A stretch of 64,000 nucleotides of DNA from a bacterium D16-51 (GTDB taxonomy: Bacteria; Bacillota; Clostridia; Lachnospirales; Lachnospiraceae): positions 43,277 to 107,276 of the forward strand of contig RAYE01000011.1 in NCBI GenBank assembly GCA_003612285.1, read 5' to 3'. The notes under the pieces were generated by a model. The model made no database searches and was not told the DNA's origin. It was given only the letters and a program-made list of their open reading frames with translations. The position numbers and the translations under genes are program-made. Position 1 is the stretch's first letter. The number at the start of each line of letters is the position of its first letter. Below, in pieces: positions 42,950 through 50,240 of this stretch.

Positions 42950-43016
42950 CTCCAGGTGCAAAAGGATGCATTTGGGAGGGCTCCTTTTGTGTCAGTTGAT
43001 TTTGGCAGAAAAGGAG
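42950..43016 (+). promoter_or_regulatory. Candidate translational riboswitch (H-type pseudoknot) before DMT transporter
   Basis: An 11-bp stem (CTCCAGGTGCA 42950-42960 with TGCATTTGGGAG 42967-42978, two G-U pairs, one bulge) closes the loop AAAGGA (42961-42966). The loop is complementary to TCCTTT (42982-42987), giving a pseudoknot. The tract CTCCTTTT (42981-42988) is also exactly complementary to the Shine-Dalgarno AAAAGGAG (43009-43016). So the loop mimics the ribosome site and the two compete. I recognise no known riboswitch class. Confidence 0.55.
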
Positions 43017-43023
43017 TTTTTTT

Positions 43024-43467
43024 ATGTGGGGAATGGTTATCTCAATTATATCAGGTACGTTAATGGCATTGCAGGGAGTTTTTAATACGCAGGTAACAAA
43101 GCAGACAAGCGAGTGGGTATCGGCGTCTTTTGTCCAGCTTTCGGCATTGGCAGTCTGCCTGGCGGCGTGGTTTGTGACAGGGCGTGAAAGCAGCTTTAGC
43201 GGGATTTTCCATGTCAGGCCGCTTTATCTGCTTTTGGGCGGGGTGATGGGGGCGTTTATTACTTATACTGTAATTGTGGGGATGGAGCAGCTGGGGCCTG
43301 CTAAAGCGACGCTTTTTATTATTGCGGCGCAGCTTATCGCTGCCTATGCTGTAGATTTATTTGGGTGGTTCGGCGCGGAAAAAGTAGGGTTTGACTGGCT
43401 AAAACTTGCAGGTGTGGCCGTCTTTATTGCGGGGATTGTCTTATTTAAATGGAAGGAGTTATTTTAG
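43024..43467 (+). CDS. DMT-family transporter, DUF606/YdcZ type
   Basis: 147 residues, about five membrane helices. The start (ISGTLMALQGVFNTQVTKQT), LLGGVMGAFITYTVIVGMEQ and the end AGVAVFIAGIVLFKW match the half-size DUF606 drug/metabolite transporters, which dimerise. AAAAGGAG lies 7 bases before the ATG. Substrate unknown. The structured leader upstream suggests control by a ligand that could be the substrate. It is not clearly co-transcribed with argD. Confidence 0.85.
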   Translation: MWGMVISIISGTLMALQGVFNTQVTKQTSEWVSASFVQLSALAVCLAAWFVTGRESSFSGIFHVRPLYLLLGGVMGAFITYTVIVGMEQLGPAKATLFIIAAQLIAAYAVDLFGWFGAEKVGFDWLKLAGVAVFIAGIVLFKWKELF

Positions 43468-43488
43468 GCACGTTCCAGCCAAAAAAAC

Positions 43489-43553
43489 TTAAGAAAGAAT
43501 TAAGATTTTTGTGAATTGTAACTCTTGTAATTGGAGGGCAAATTCGTTAGAAT
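43489..43553 (+). promoter_or_regulatory. TTAAGA direct repeat and promoter before comEA
   Basis: TTAAGA at 43489-43494 and 43500-43505 (11-base period), then TTGTAA (43525-43530), 17-bp spacer, TAGAAT (43548-43553). The repeats are placed like an OmpR-family site. The comEA operon contains such a regulator. Confidence 0.5.
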
Positions 43554-43589
43554 ATACTTGGAGTGTGCAGTAAAGTGTATTATTTTCAT

Positions 43590-43618
43590 AAAAAAGGGCA
43601 CCGCCAGCGCTGGTGCCC
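43590..43618 (-). terminator. Intrinsic terminator facing the minus strand
   Basis: GGGCACC (43596-43602) pairs with GGTGCCC (43612-43618). On the minus strand the stem is followed by TTTTTT. On the plus strand no T-run follows. Both flanking genes are on the plus strand, so it would end an antisense transcript from comEA. Confidence 0.5.
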
Positions 43619-43700
43619 CTGACCACTATGTTACAGCGTAATTTCCTAATATAAAAAAGGAAAAGGGCAGTTTTGCTTTTAACAGAAATGGGGGATTTTT

Positions 43701-44384
43701 ATGAAGAAAGATACACATATTATTATTGGGTTCTGCCTGCTTTTTTTCATCCTTGCAGGCTTTCTTTTTGTGAGGCAGCAGAGGGAGAGTGCAGGTTTTG
43801 CAGAAGAAAGTATTTTGGCGCAGGAGGAAATGGTAAGTTCTGCTTTGCCAGAAAGGATAGGGCAGGAGGATGGCCAGGACATTAAAAAGGAAGAAAAAAA
43901 GGATAGGCAGTCCGAAGAAAAAAAGGAATGTGCCGTCTACATTTCCGGTGCGGTAAAGCATGCAGGACTGTATCGTTACCATGGTATAGCGCGGCTTTGT
44001 GATGCGGTGGAAAGCGCAGGAGGTTTTTTAAAAAATGCTGACAAGGCTTCGGTAAATCTGGCAAGGGTATTGGAAGATGGGGAGCAGATCCATGTTCTGA
44101 CAAAGAAACAGGCCAAAAAGCAGGCTTTGGCTTCCGGCAGGGAAGACGCCAATGGTGCAGCAGGAAGCAATGCAGCAAGCAGCGTGGCAGGTTTGGTAAA
44201 TATTAATAATGCTTCTTTAGAGGAATTGATGTCTTTACCCGGAATTGGGCAGGCAAAGGCGCAGCTTATTCTGGATTACCGGACAGAACATGGCGTTTTT
44301 GCTGCAAAGGAGGATTTAATGAAAATATCCGGCATTAAAGACGGCATATATAATAAAATAAAAGACTTGATAACAATTACATAA
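43701..44384 (+). CDS. comEA: ComEA-like DNA-binding competence protein
   Basis: 227 residues. A GGGGGATTTTT leader precedes the ATG. An N-terminal membrane helix (IIIGFCLLFFILAGFLFV) is followed by an acidic linker, a SLBB domain (CAVYISGAVKHAGLYRY near 75) and a helix-hairpin-helix pair at the C-terminus (VNINNASLEELMSLPGIGQA, then LMKISGIKDGIYNKI). ComEA binds double-stranded DNA outside the membrane during uptake. ComEC is in the same gene cluster, so transformation is likely encoded. ComEB is absent. Confidence 0.92.
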   Translation: MKKDTHIIIGFCLLFFILAGFLFVRQQRESAGFAEESILAQEEMVSSALPERIGQEDGQDIKKEEKKDRQSEEKKECAVYISGAVKHAGLYRYHGIARLCDAVESAGGFLKNADKASVNLARVLEDGEQIHVLTKKQAKKQALASGREDANGAAGSNAASSVAGLVNINNASLEELMSLPGIGQAKAQLILDYRTEHGVFAAKEDLMKISGIKDGIYNKIKDLITIT

Positions 44385-44404
44385 TTTCAGGGGGATGAAC
44401 AGGA

Positions 44405-45094
44405 ATGGCCAGGAAAGTATTGGTAGTGGATGATGAAAAGCTGATTGTAAAGGGGATACGTTTCAGCCTGGAACAGGATGATATGGTAGTGGATTGTGCA
44501 TATGATGGGCAGGAAGCACTTGACCTGGCTTCCAAAAACCAGTATGATGTTATTTTATTGGATGTAATGCTCCCGAAGTTTACCGGGTTTGAGGTATGCC
44601 AGCAGATACGTGAATATTCAGACGTCCCGATTATTATGCTGACGGCAAAGGGCGACGATATGGATAAAATCCTGGGGCTGGAATATGGCGCGGATGATTA
44701 TATTACAAAACCGTTCAATATATTGGAAGTAAAAGCGCGTATAAAAGCGATTATGCGGCGCAGCGAGCCAAAGACGCCTAAGGCTGTGGAAAATACAGAA
44801 TTGTCTTTTGGGGAGCTTAAGATTAATACGGAGAGCCGCCGTGGGTATATCAGCGAAAAAGAAGTTAATTTGACAGCAAAGGAATTTGATTTGCTGGAGC
44901 TTTTAATGATGCATCCTAATAAAGTATATGGCAGGGAAGAACTGTTAAATACAGTTTGGGGCTATGAATATCCTGGCGATGTGCGTACAGTAGATGTACA
45001 TATCCGCCGTTTGCGTGAAAAGATTGAAACTGCCCCAAGCGACCCAAAGTATATCCATACCAAGTGGGGGGTTGGGTATTATTTCCAGAAATAA
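44405..45094 (+). CDS. OmpR-family response regulator
   Basis: 229 residues. Receiver domain: acidic pair DDE at 9-11, phospho-acceptor Asp53 in LLDVMLP, TAK near 80-82 and Lys102 in ITKPF. The winged-helix domain (about 130-227) contains LTAKEFDLLELLMMHPNKVY and RTVDVHIRRLREKIE. It is close to the WalR/PhoP/VicR type. It lies 20 bases after comEA and precedes its histidine kinase after 61 bases that form a hairpin. A TTAAGA direct repeat before comEA could be its target. Confidence 0.93.
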   Translation: MARKVLVVDDEKLIVKGIRFSLEQDDMVVDCAYDGQEALDLASKNQYDVILLDVMLPKFTGFEVCQQIREYSDVPIIMLTAKGDDMDKILGLEYGADDYITKPFNILEVKARIKAIMRRSEPKTPKAVENTELSFGELKINTESRRGYISEKEVNLTAKEFDLLELLMMHPNKVYGREELLNTVWGYEYPGDVRTVDVHIRRLREKIETAPSDPKYIHTKWGVGYYFQK

Positions 45095-45123
45095 ATGTGA
45101 TTTGGGGACTGTGGGGAAGTAAA

Positions 45124-45160
45124 TTCAAAACAGTTCCAATATTGGAGGAACTGTTTTGAA
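45124..45160 (+). repeat. AGGAACTGT-family hairpin, copy 3, covering the histidine-kinase start
   Basis: Perfect 14-bp arms: TTCAAAACAGTTCC (45124-45137) and GGAACTGTTTTGAA (45147-45160), loop of 9. The TTG start (45156-45158) is inside the right arm and the GGAGG ribosome site (45144-45148) straddles loop and arm, so the folded RNA should hide the start. Confidence 0.7.
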
Positions 45161-46634
45161 AGAGAAATGGAAAAATCTGTGGTACAGGCTGCGTACCTTG
45201 CGGGTGCAGGTATTTTGCGTGATGTTTTTAGTTGGGATTATACCTCTTGTCCTGATTTCAAATATATTATTAAAGGCGTATAATGCCCAGATTATTTCCC
45301 AAAAAACAGAGGAACTCCAGTCCTATGGAAATGTAATTTCCAATCTGGTGCTTTCTTCTGGCTACCTTTCGGGCAGGGAATCCAGTGAAGTGGAACATGA
45401 AGCAGAAGAGGTGGCCAATGTCTATCAGGGACGTGTTATGATTGTTGACCAGAACCTGAATATTATAAAAGATACCTATGGGCTGGAACAGGGGAAAATT
45501 GCAATTTCTACGGAGATTGTCCAGTGTTTTAATGGCTCTGATGCAAAATATGTCAATGAAATTGGCGATTATATCCAGTTGACGCTTCCTGTCATTGATC
45601 CTTCCGGTGAACGTACAATTGGCGTTATATTAATTAGTTTCTCTACAAAAAATATCCATCTGGTGGAAGAGTCCGTGAATTACCGCGCAATTCTTCTTTT
45701 AATTGCGTTTGCTGTTTGTATATTGGTGTTCTCGCTGTTATATTCTTCTTTGCTGTCTAAACCTCTTTTGAAGGTAACAGAATCCATTGATGAAATTACA
45801 AGGGGTGATACGGATGTTTCTTTGGAATTAAGTACATATTCCGAATTAATTACAGTATCGGATTCCTTTAATAAAATGACAGGCTATATACGGGAACAGG
45901 ATACGGCAAGGCAGGAATTTGTGTCAAATGTGTCCCATGAGTTAAAAACGCCTCTGGCTTCTATGAAAGTATTGTCTGATTCACTGCTATCCCAGACGGG
46001 AATGCCAGAAGAGCTGTACCGGGAGTTTTTGGTAGATATTACAAATGAAATTGAGCGTATGACAAAGATTATCAATGACTTGCTCTCTATGGTAAAAATG
46101 GACAAGAATAATGCGAAGATGAATATCCGCAATGTCAGCATCAATGAATTGTTAGAACAGCTTTTAAAGAGACTGCGCCCGATTGCTGCGAAGCGGAACA
46201 TTGAGCTGATTTATGAGAGTTACCGTCCGGTAGCAGCAGATGTTGATGAAGTTAAAATTTCTATTGCGCTGAATAACCTGATTGAAAATGCAATTAAATA
46301 TAATTATGATGATGGCTGGGTGCGCGTTACTTTAAATGCAGACCATAAATTTTTTTATGTTAAAATTGAGGATTCCGGGGTTGGGATTCCGGAAGAGCTG
46401 CAGGATAAGGTATTTGAACGGTTTTACCGCGTGGATAAGGCGCGTTCCCGTGAAACAGGCGGAACGGGTCTTGGCCTTGCGCTGACCAGGAATTCTATCC
46501 TGCTGCACCGCGGTTCTGTAAAGCTTTATAGCAAGGAAAAAGAGGGGACTACTTTTACAGTACGCATTCCTTTAAATTATGTTGCATCAGATACTGGTTT
46601 ATCTGTGGGGGAGAAGAAAGGAGTATTTCCGTGA
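45156..46634 (+). CDS. Sensor histidine kinase (WalK/VicK-like)
   Basis: 492 residues. The TTG start at 45156 is chosen because GGAGG lies 7 bases before it. Two membrane helices flank an extracellular sensor domain (about 40-170). HAMP follows near 195. HisKA is SNVSHELKTPLASM near 265. The ATPase domain has IALNNLIENAIKYN (N-box), EDSGVGIPEE and FYRVDKARSRETGGTGLGLA. There is no PAS domain. It phosphorylates the upstream regulator. The GerM lipoprotein overlaps its stop by 4 bases, suggesting that the three form a signalling unit. Confidence 0.93.
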   Translation: MKEKWKNLWYRLRTLRVQVFCVMFLVGIIPLVLISNILLKAYNAQIISQKTEELQSYGNVISNLVLSSGYLSGRESSEVEHEAEEVANVYQGRVMIVDQNLNIIKDTYGLEQGKIAISTEIVQCFNGSDAKYVNEIGDYIQLTLPVIDPSGERTIGVILISFSTKNIHLVEESVNYRAILLLIAFAVCILVFSLLYSSLLSKPLLKVTESIDEITRGDTDVSLELSTYSELITVSDSFNKMTGYIREQDTARQEFVSNVSHELKTPLASMKVLSDSLLSQTGMPEELYREFLVDITNEIERMTKIINDLLSMVKMDKNNAKMNIRNVSINELLEQLLKRLRPIAAKRNIELIYESYRPVAADVDEVKISIALNNLIENAIKYNYDDGWVRVTLNADHKFFYVKIEDSGVGIPEELQDKVFERFYRVDKARSRETGGTGLGLALTRNSILLHRGSVKLYSKEKEGTTFTVRIPLNYVASDTGLSVGEKKGVFP

Positions 46635-47596
46635 AAGACAACCGTATAATCCTGCCTTTCCTAAATAGCAGGGCAGCGCTGTTTTCCGTATTTTTTTGTT
46701 TCTGTCTTCTTATAGTGGGCTGTGGAAGAAAGGAAAGCAATGATGCAGAGGGTTTTTCTGTTTACTGCCTGGATGCAAATGATACTAAGATTGCTTCTGA
46801 AAAATATACGCCAAAGGGAAAGGATACAGATTCCTTAATTCTTGAGCTGGTGGAGAGGATGGGGAAAGAGCCGCGGGACATTTCCTTGAAACAGGCAATT
46901 CCGGATAATGTAAAGCTGGATGAATATTCTTTTAATGAGCAAGGGGATTTGAGCTTATATTGGTCTGCTTCCTATGGAAATTTTACCGGGGTTTCAGAAA
47001 TCCTGCGCCGTGCTGCAATTGTAAAGACACTCTGCCAGATTCCGGAGATTAAAAATATCCAGTTTTATGTTGCGGGGCAGCCGTTGACAGATTCTAATAT
47101 GAATGCGATTGGTTTTATGATGGCAGATACTTTTATTGACAATACCGGGGAGACGGCCTATATGCAGACGGCTCTGTTAGGAATGTATTTTTCTGACAGG
47201 CAGGGGACAGGCCTGGTAAAGGTTCCGGTGGAGATTACTTATGATGCAACGATTCCGATGGAACAGCTTGCGATGGAACAGCTGATGAAAGGGCCGGATT
47301 CCATTGAAGGGTCTGATAAAAAAGAACTGTTAAAGACAGTTCCGGAGGGGACGAAAATCAATAAAATATCGGTAAAGGAAAATACTTGTTATCTTGACTT
47401 GTCATCTGAATTTATGGAGAAGCGTTCTGATATTTCAGATGAAGTAGCAATTTATTCCGTTGTAAATACATTGGTGGAGCTTCCTGCGGTTAATAAGGTA
47501 CAGTTTAGTATTGATGGAAAACAGGTGCTTTTATTTGATGACAGGGTAAGTTTTGGGGAGCCGTTTGAATGTAATTTGGATCTTGTGGAAAATTAA
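46631..47596 (+). CDS. GerMN-domain lipoprotein
   Basis: 321 residues. GTG start with AAAGGAG 7 bases upstream. It overlaps the kinase stop by 4 bases. A signal peptide ends at lipobox IVGC, so it is lipid-anchored outside. Two GerMN domains follow (about 55-170 and 195-310), with NMNAIGFMMADTFIDN and a second copy ending in VQFSIDGKQ. GerM/LpqB-type proteins are accessory to two-component systems and sporulation. Position suggests it modulates the adjacent kinase. Confidence 0.88.
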   Translation: MKDNRIILPFLNSRAALFSVFFCFCLLIVGCGRKESNDAEGFSVYCLDANDTKIASEKYTPKGKDTDSLILELVERMGKEPRDISLKQAIPDNVKLDEYSFNEQGDLSLYWSASYGNFTGVSEILRRAAIVKTLCQIPEIKNIQFYVAGQPLTDSNMNAIGFMMADTFIDNTGETAYMQTALLGMYFSDRQGTGLVKVPVEITYDATIPMEQLAMEQLMKGPDSIEGSDKKELLKTVPEGTKINKISVKENTCYLDLSSEFMEKRSDISDEVAIYSVVNTLVELPAVNKVQFSIDGKQVLLFDDRVSFGEPFECNLDLVEN

Positions 47597-47622
47597 TTCC
47601 TGTTAGCGCACCGGCGCTGGCA

Positions 47623-50124
47623 GTGTCCTTTTTAAGGAAGGGGGGATTTTTTATCAGACGCCCGTTTTTATGGGCAGCAGGGGTTCTTTTTGCCGCTTTT
47701 TTTATACTGCGCTTTTATTATGGTAAACAGCTTGACAGGCAGTATTATTCTATGGATTCTTATCTGGATGGTTCTGAAAAAGCGGTGGCATATGGTACGC
47801 TGAGCCATATGGAATCCAAGCCTGCTTCTTATTTCTATTTTCTGGAAAATGTGTCTGTTCGCCTAAAAGGCTGCAAAAAGGCATTTTCTTTTTCTGATTT
47901 TCTTGTTATTACAAAAAAAGCCGATGACGGGGCCAAGGCCTCTAGCCTTAAAATTTTTCCGGGCAATCTTTTGAAAGTTACGGGAATTGTTTATCCGTTT
48001 TCTTCTCCTTCAAACCCTGGGCAATTTGATGAAAAAAGTTATTATAAGGAACAGAATATTTATTATAAGATGTTGTCTTCTGATGTTTCTATCCAAAGCA
48101 GGAAGGAAAACTTATGGAAAAAGACGCTTTTTGTAATCCGCAATAGGCTTTCCAGTGTGTACCAGAGCTGCATGGGTGAAAAAAACGCAGGGGTGGTCTG
48201 CGCAATGCTTTTGGGGGAGAAATCTTTATTGGATGCAGATGTAAAGTCACTTTACCAATTAAATGGAATTGGGCATATCCTGGCAATCAGCGGCCTGCAT
48301 GTCTCTGTCCTCTGTGCTTTTTTTAGCTGGCTTTTACAGCGTTTAAAAATTCCGCGTCCGCTTCCTTTTTTCCTGACGGTTCTTTTTTTAGCGGGGTATG
48401 GTTCTTTGACAGGTTTCGGGGTTTCAACAAGCCGTGCAGTAGTTATGATGATTTTTTTGTTGGCCGGAAAGGAGCTGGGAAGAAGTTATGATGCGTTGAC
48501 TGCCCTGGCTTTTAGCGCCGTCTTTCTTTTCCTGAGGAAGCCCTATGCGGTCTGTTCCGGGAGTTTCCTGTTATCTTACAGTGCCGTTCTTGGAAGCGTT
48601 TTAACATTTCCTGCTATGAAAAGCTTTTTCTATGGGACAAGGGAGCAGCAGCAGGGATATAAACGCAGGCAGAAACGCTTTATAAAAGAAAAACAGTGTA
48701 ACAGCCGTTTCCCAAAAGCCGCCGTTTTTTTCTCACTGCTGCCGCAGAAGCTTCTTTCTTCGCTTCTTTTTAGTATTTCTGTCTGGGTTACAACGCTCCC
48801 GGCTGTCCTTTTTCTTTTTTATGAAATACCTGCTTATGGCATTTTATTGAATCTTTTCCTGCTTCCATTTGTATCTGTCCTGGTTGTCCTGGCTTTGGCC
48901 GGAGGCTTGGCAGGCCTATTCTTTTTGCCGCTTGGGGCTTTGTTTTTAGCTCCTGTGGAGGGGGTTTTGTCTTGTTATGAGTCGCTTTGCCATCTTTTCC
49001 TGGAATTGCCGGGGGCGGTTTTGGTTGTGGGGATGCCTGGAATGGTACAGATTGCAGCCTATGCTTTTATTCTTGCTGTTTTTGTCCTGTACTGGAATTA
49101 TGCCTACAGACAGTGTGCAGGTTCTGCAAATACTTTGCAGGGCGGTTTTGGCATATGCCGTCTGTTTCCTAAATGGGGTGCTTCAGGGGAAGCTGCCCAT
49201 ATTCTTTCCGCTGTTCTTTTTTTCGCCGCAATTTTTGGCCTTTTTTATAGGAAGCCGGAGAAAGGGCTGTGCGTTACGATGCTGGATGTTGGGCAGGGGG
49301 ATGGGATTTTTGTGCAGAGCGCCGGGGGAAAGACTGTATTGATTGACGGAGGGAGCAGCAGTGTTTCCGGCGTGGGGACTTACCGAATCCTTCCATTTTT
49401 AAAATATAATGGTATTTCTAAAATTGATTATATGGTTATGACCCATTCCGATGAAGACCATATATCCGGCCAGCTTGAACTTTTGGAGGATGCATGGAAA
49501 AAAGAAATCTCTATTGGGTGCCTGCTGATGCCCTGCCTGAATGAAGAAACCGATTCGGGGAATGGTAAAAAATTAAGAGATGCAGCGGCTCAAGCAAAAG
49601 TCCCTGTAAAACTTATCCAGGCAGGGGATAAAATCCGCGAAGGGAAGCTTACGCTTTTCTGCCTGCATCCTAAAGCAGGCTTTGTAAGCAGCTCTGCCAA
49701 TGCCCGTTCAACAGTCCTAAGCCTATCCTATGGTTCTTTTTCGATGCTTCTGACAGGCGATTTGGAACAGGAGGGGGAAGAAGCTCTTTGCTGTCTTTTA
49801 TCAGAAGCAGCAGAAGAAAAAGCGCCAGGAAATGTTTTTTCAGGGCAGGACAATGGCAGCAGCGGCTTGGTTCCAGGGCAGTATGACGTCTTAAAGGTGG
49901 CGCACCATGGTTCTAAAAATTCAACAAAGGAGGGCCTTCTTTCCTTTGTTTCCCCGAAAGCTGCATTAATTTCCTGCGGGGAGAAAAACAGGTATGGGCA
50001 TCCCCATAAGGAAACGTTAGGGAGGCTGGCAGAATATAAAAGCTGTGTTTTTAGGACAGACTATCATGGGGCGGTGCAAATCCGCTCTGATGGGGAAGGG
50101 TTTGTATTGGATTGTTATAAGTAA
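47623..50124 (+). CDS. comEC: ComEC/Rec2 DNA-uptake channel
   Basis: 833 residues from the nearest canonical start (GTG 47623), but this lacks a ribosome site. AAGGAAGGGGGG at 47635-47646 lies inside that frame and points to the codon ATC at 47653, giving (M)RRPFLWAAGVLF, the usual ComEC beginning. Domains: DUF4131 (about 60-170), the multi-helix Competence domain with HILAISGLHVSVL near 217, and a metallo-beta-lactamase domain from 550 (LDVGQGDG, HSDEDHISG, VAHHGSKNST). It forms the channel for single-stranded DNA import. Either it initiates at AUC or its start has been lost. Confidence 0.93.
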   Translation: MSFLRKGGFFIRRPFLWAAGVLFAAFFILRFYYGKQLDRQYYSMDSYLDGSEKAVAYGTLSHMESKPASYFYFLENVSVRLKGCKKAFSFSDFLVITKKADDGAKASSLKIFPGNLLKVTGIVYPFSSPSNPGQFDEKSYYKEQNIYYKMLSSDVSIQSRKENLWKKTLFVIRNRLSSVYQSCMGEKNAGVVCAMLLGEKSLLDADVKSLYQLNGIGHILAISGLHVSVLCAFFSWLLQRLKIPRPLPFFLTVLFLAGYGSLTGFGVSTSRAVVMMIFLLAGKELGRSYDALTALAFSAVFLFLRKPYAVCSGSFLLSYSAVLGSVLTFPAMKSFFYGTREQQQGYKRRQKRFIKEKQCNSRFPKAAVFFSLLPQKLLSSLLFSISVWVTTLPAVLFLFYEIPAYGILLNLFLLPFVSVLVVLALAGGLAGLFFLPLGALFLAPVEGVLSCYESLCHLFLELPGAVLVVGMPGMVQIAAYAFILAVFVLYWNYAYRQCAGSANTLQGGFGICRLFPKWGASGEAAHILSAVLFFAAIFGLFYRKPEKGLCVTMLDVGQGDGIFVQSAGGKTVLIDGGSSSVSGVGTYRILPFLKYNGISKIDYMVMTHSDEDHISGQLELLEDAWKKEISIGCLLMPCLNEETDSGNGKKLRDAAAQAKVPVKLIQAGDKIREGKLTLFCLHPKAGFVSSSANARSTVLSLSYGSFSMLLTGDLEQEGEEALCCLLSEAAEEKAPGNVFSGQDNGSSGLVPGQYDVLKVAHHGSKNSTKEGLLSFVSPKAALISCGEKNRYGHPHKETLGRLAEYKSCVFRTDYHGAVQIRSDGEGFVLDCYK

Positions 50125-50154
50125 AAACATTAAATCAAAAGTTTTGTTTTGCGT

Positions 50155-50183
50155 TTGACGAATTTCTGTGGATGCTTTACAAT
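50155..50183 (+). promoter_or_regulatory. Promoter for membrane protein gene at 50241
   Basis: TTGACG (50155-50160), 17-bp spacer, TACAAT (50178-50183). About 58 bases before the next ATG. The -10 context TTTACAATGAG resembles the purM promoter. Confidence 0.65.
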
Positions 50184-50240
50184 GAGTTAGAAACTAGGTG
50201 GGAAGGATTGTTTTTACAGAAAATATTTTGGAGGTAATTT

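Noticed and set aside
43683..43700. Fourth copy of the CAGAAATG tail before comEA
   Set aside because: The tail is there, but no upstream hairpin loop with a complementary TCTG sequence was found.
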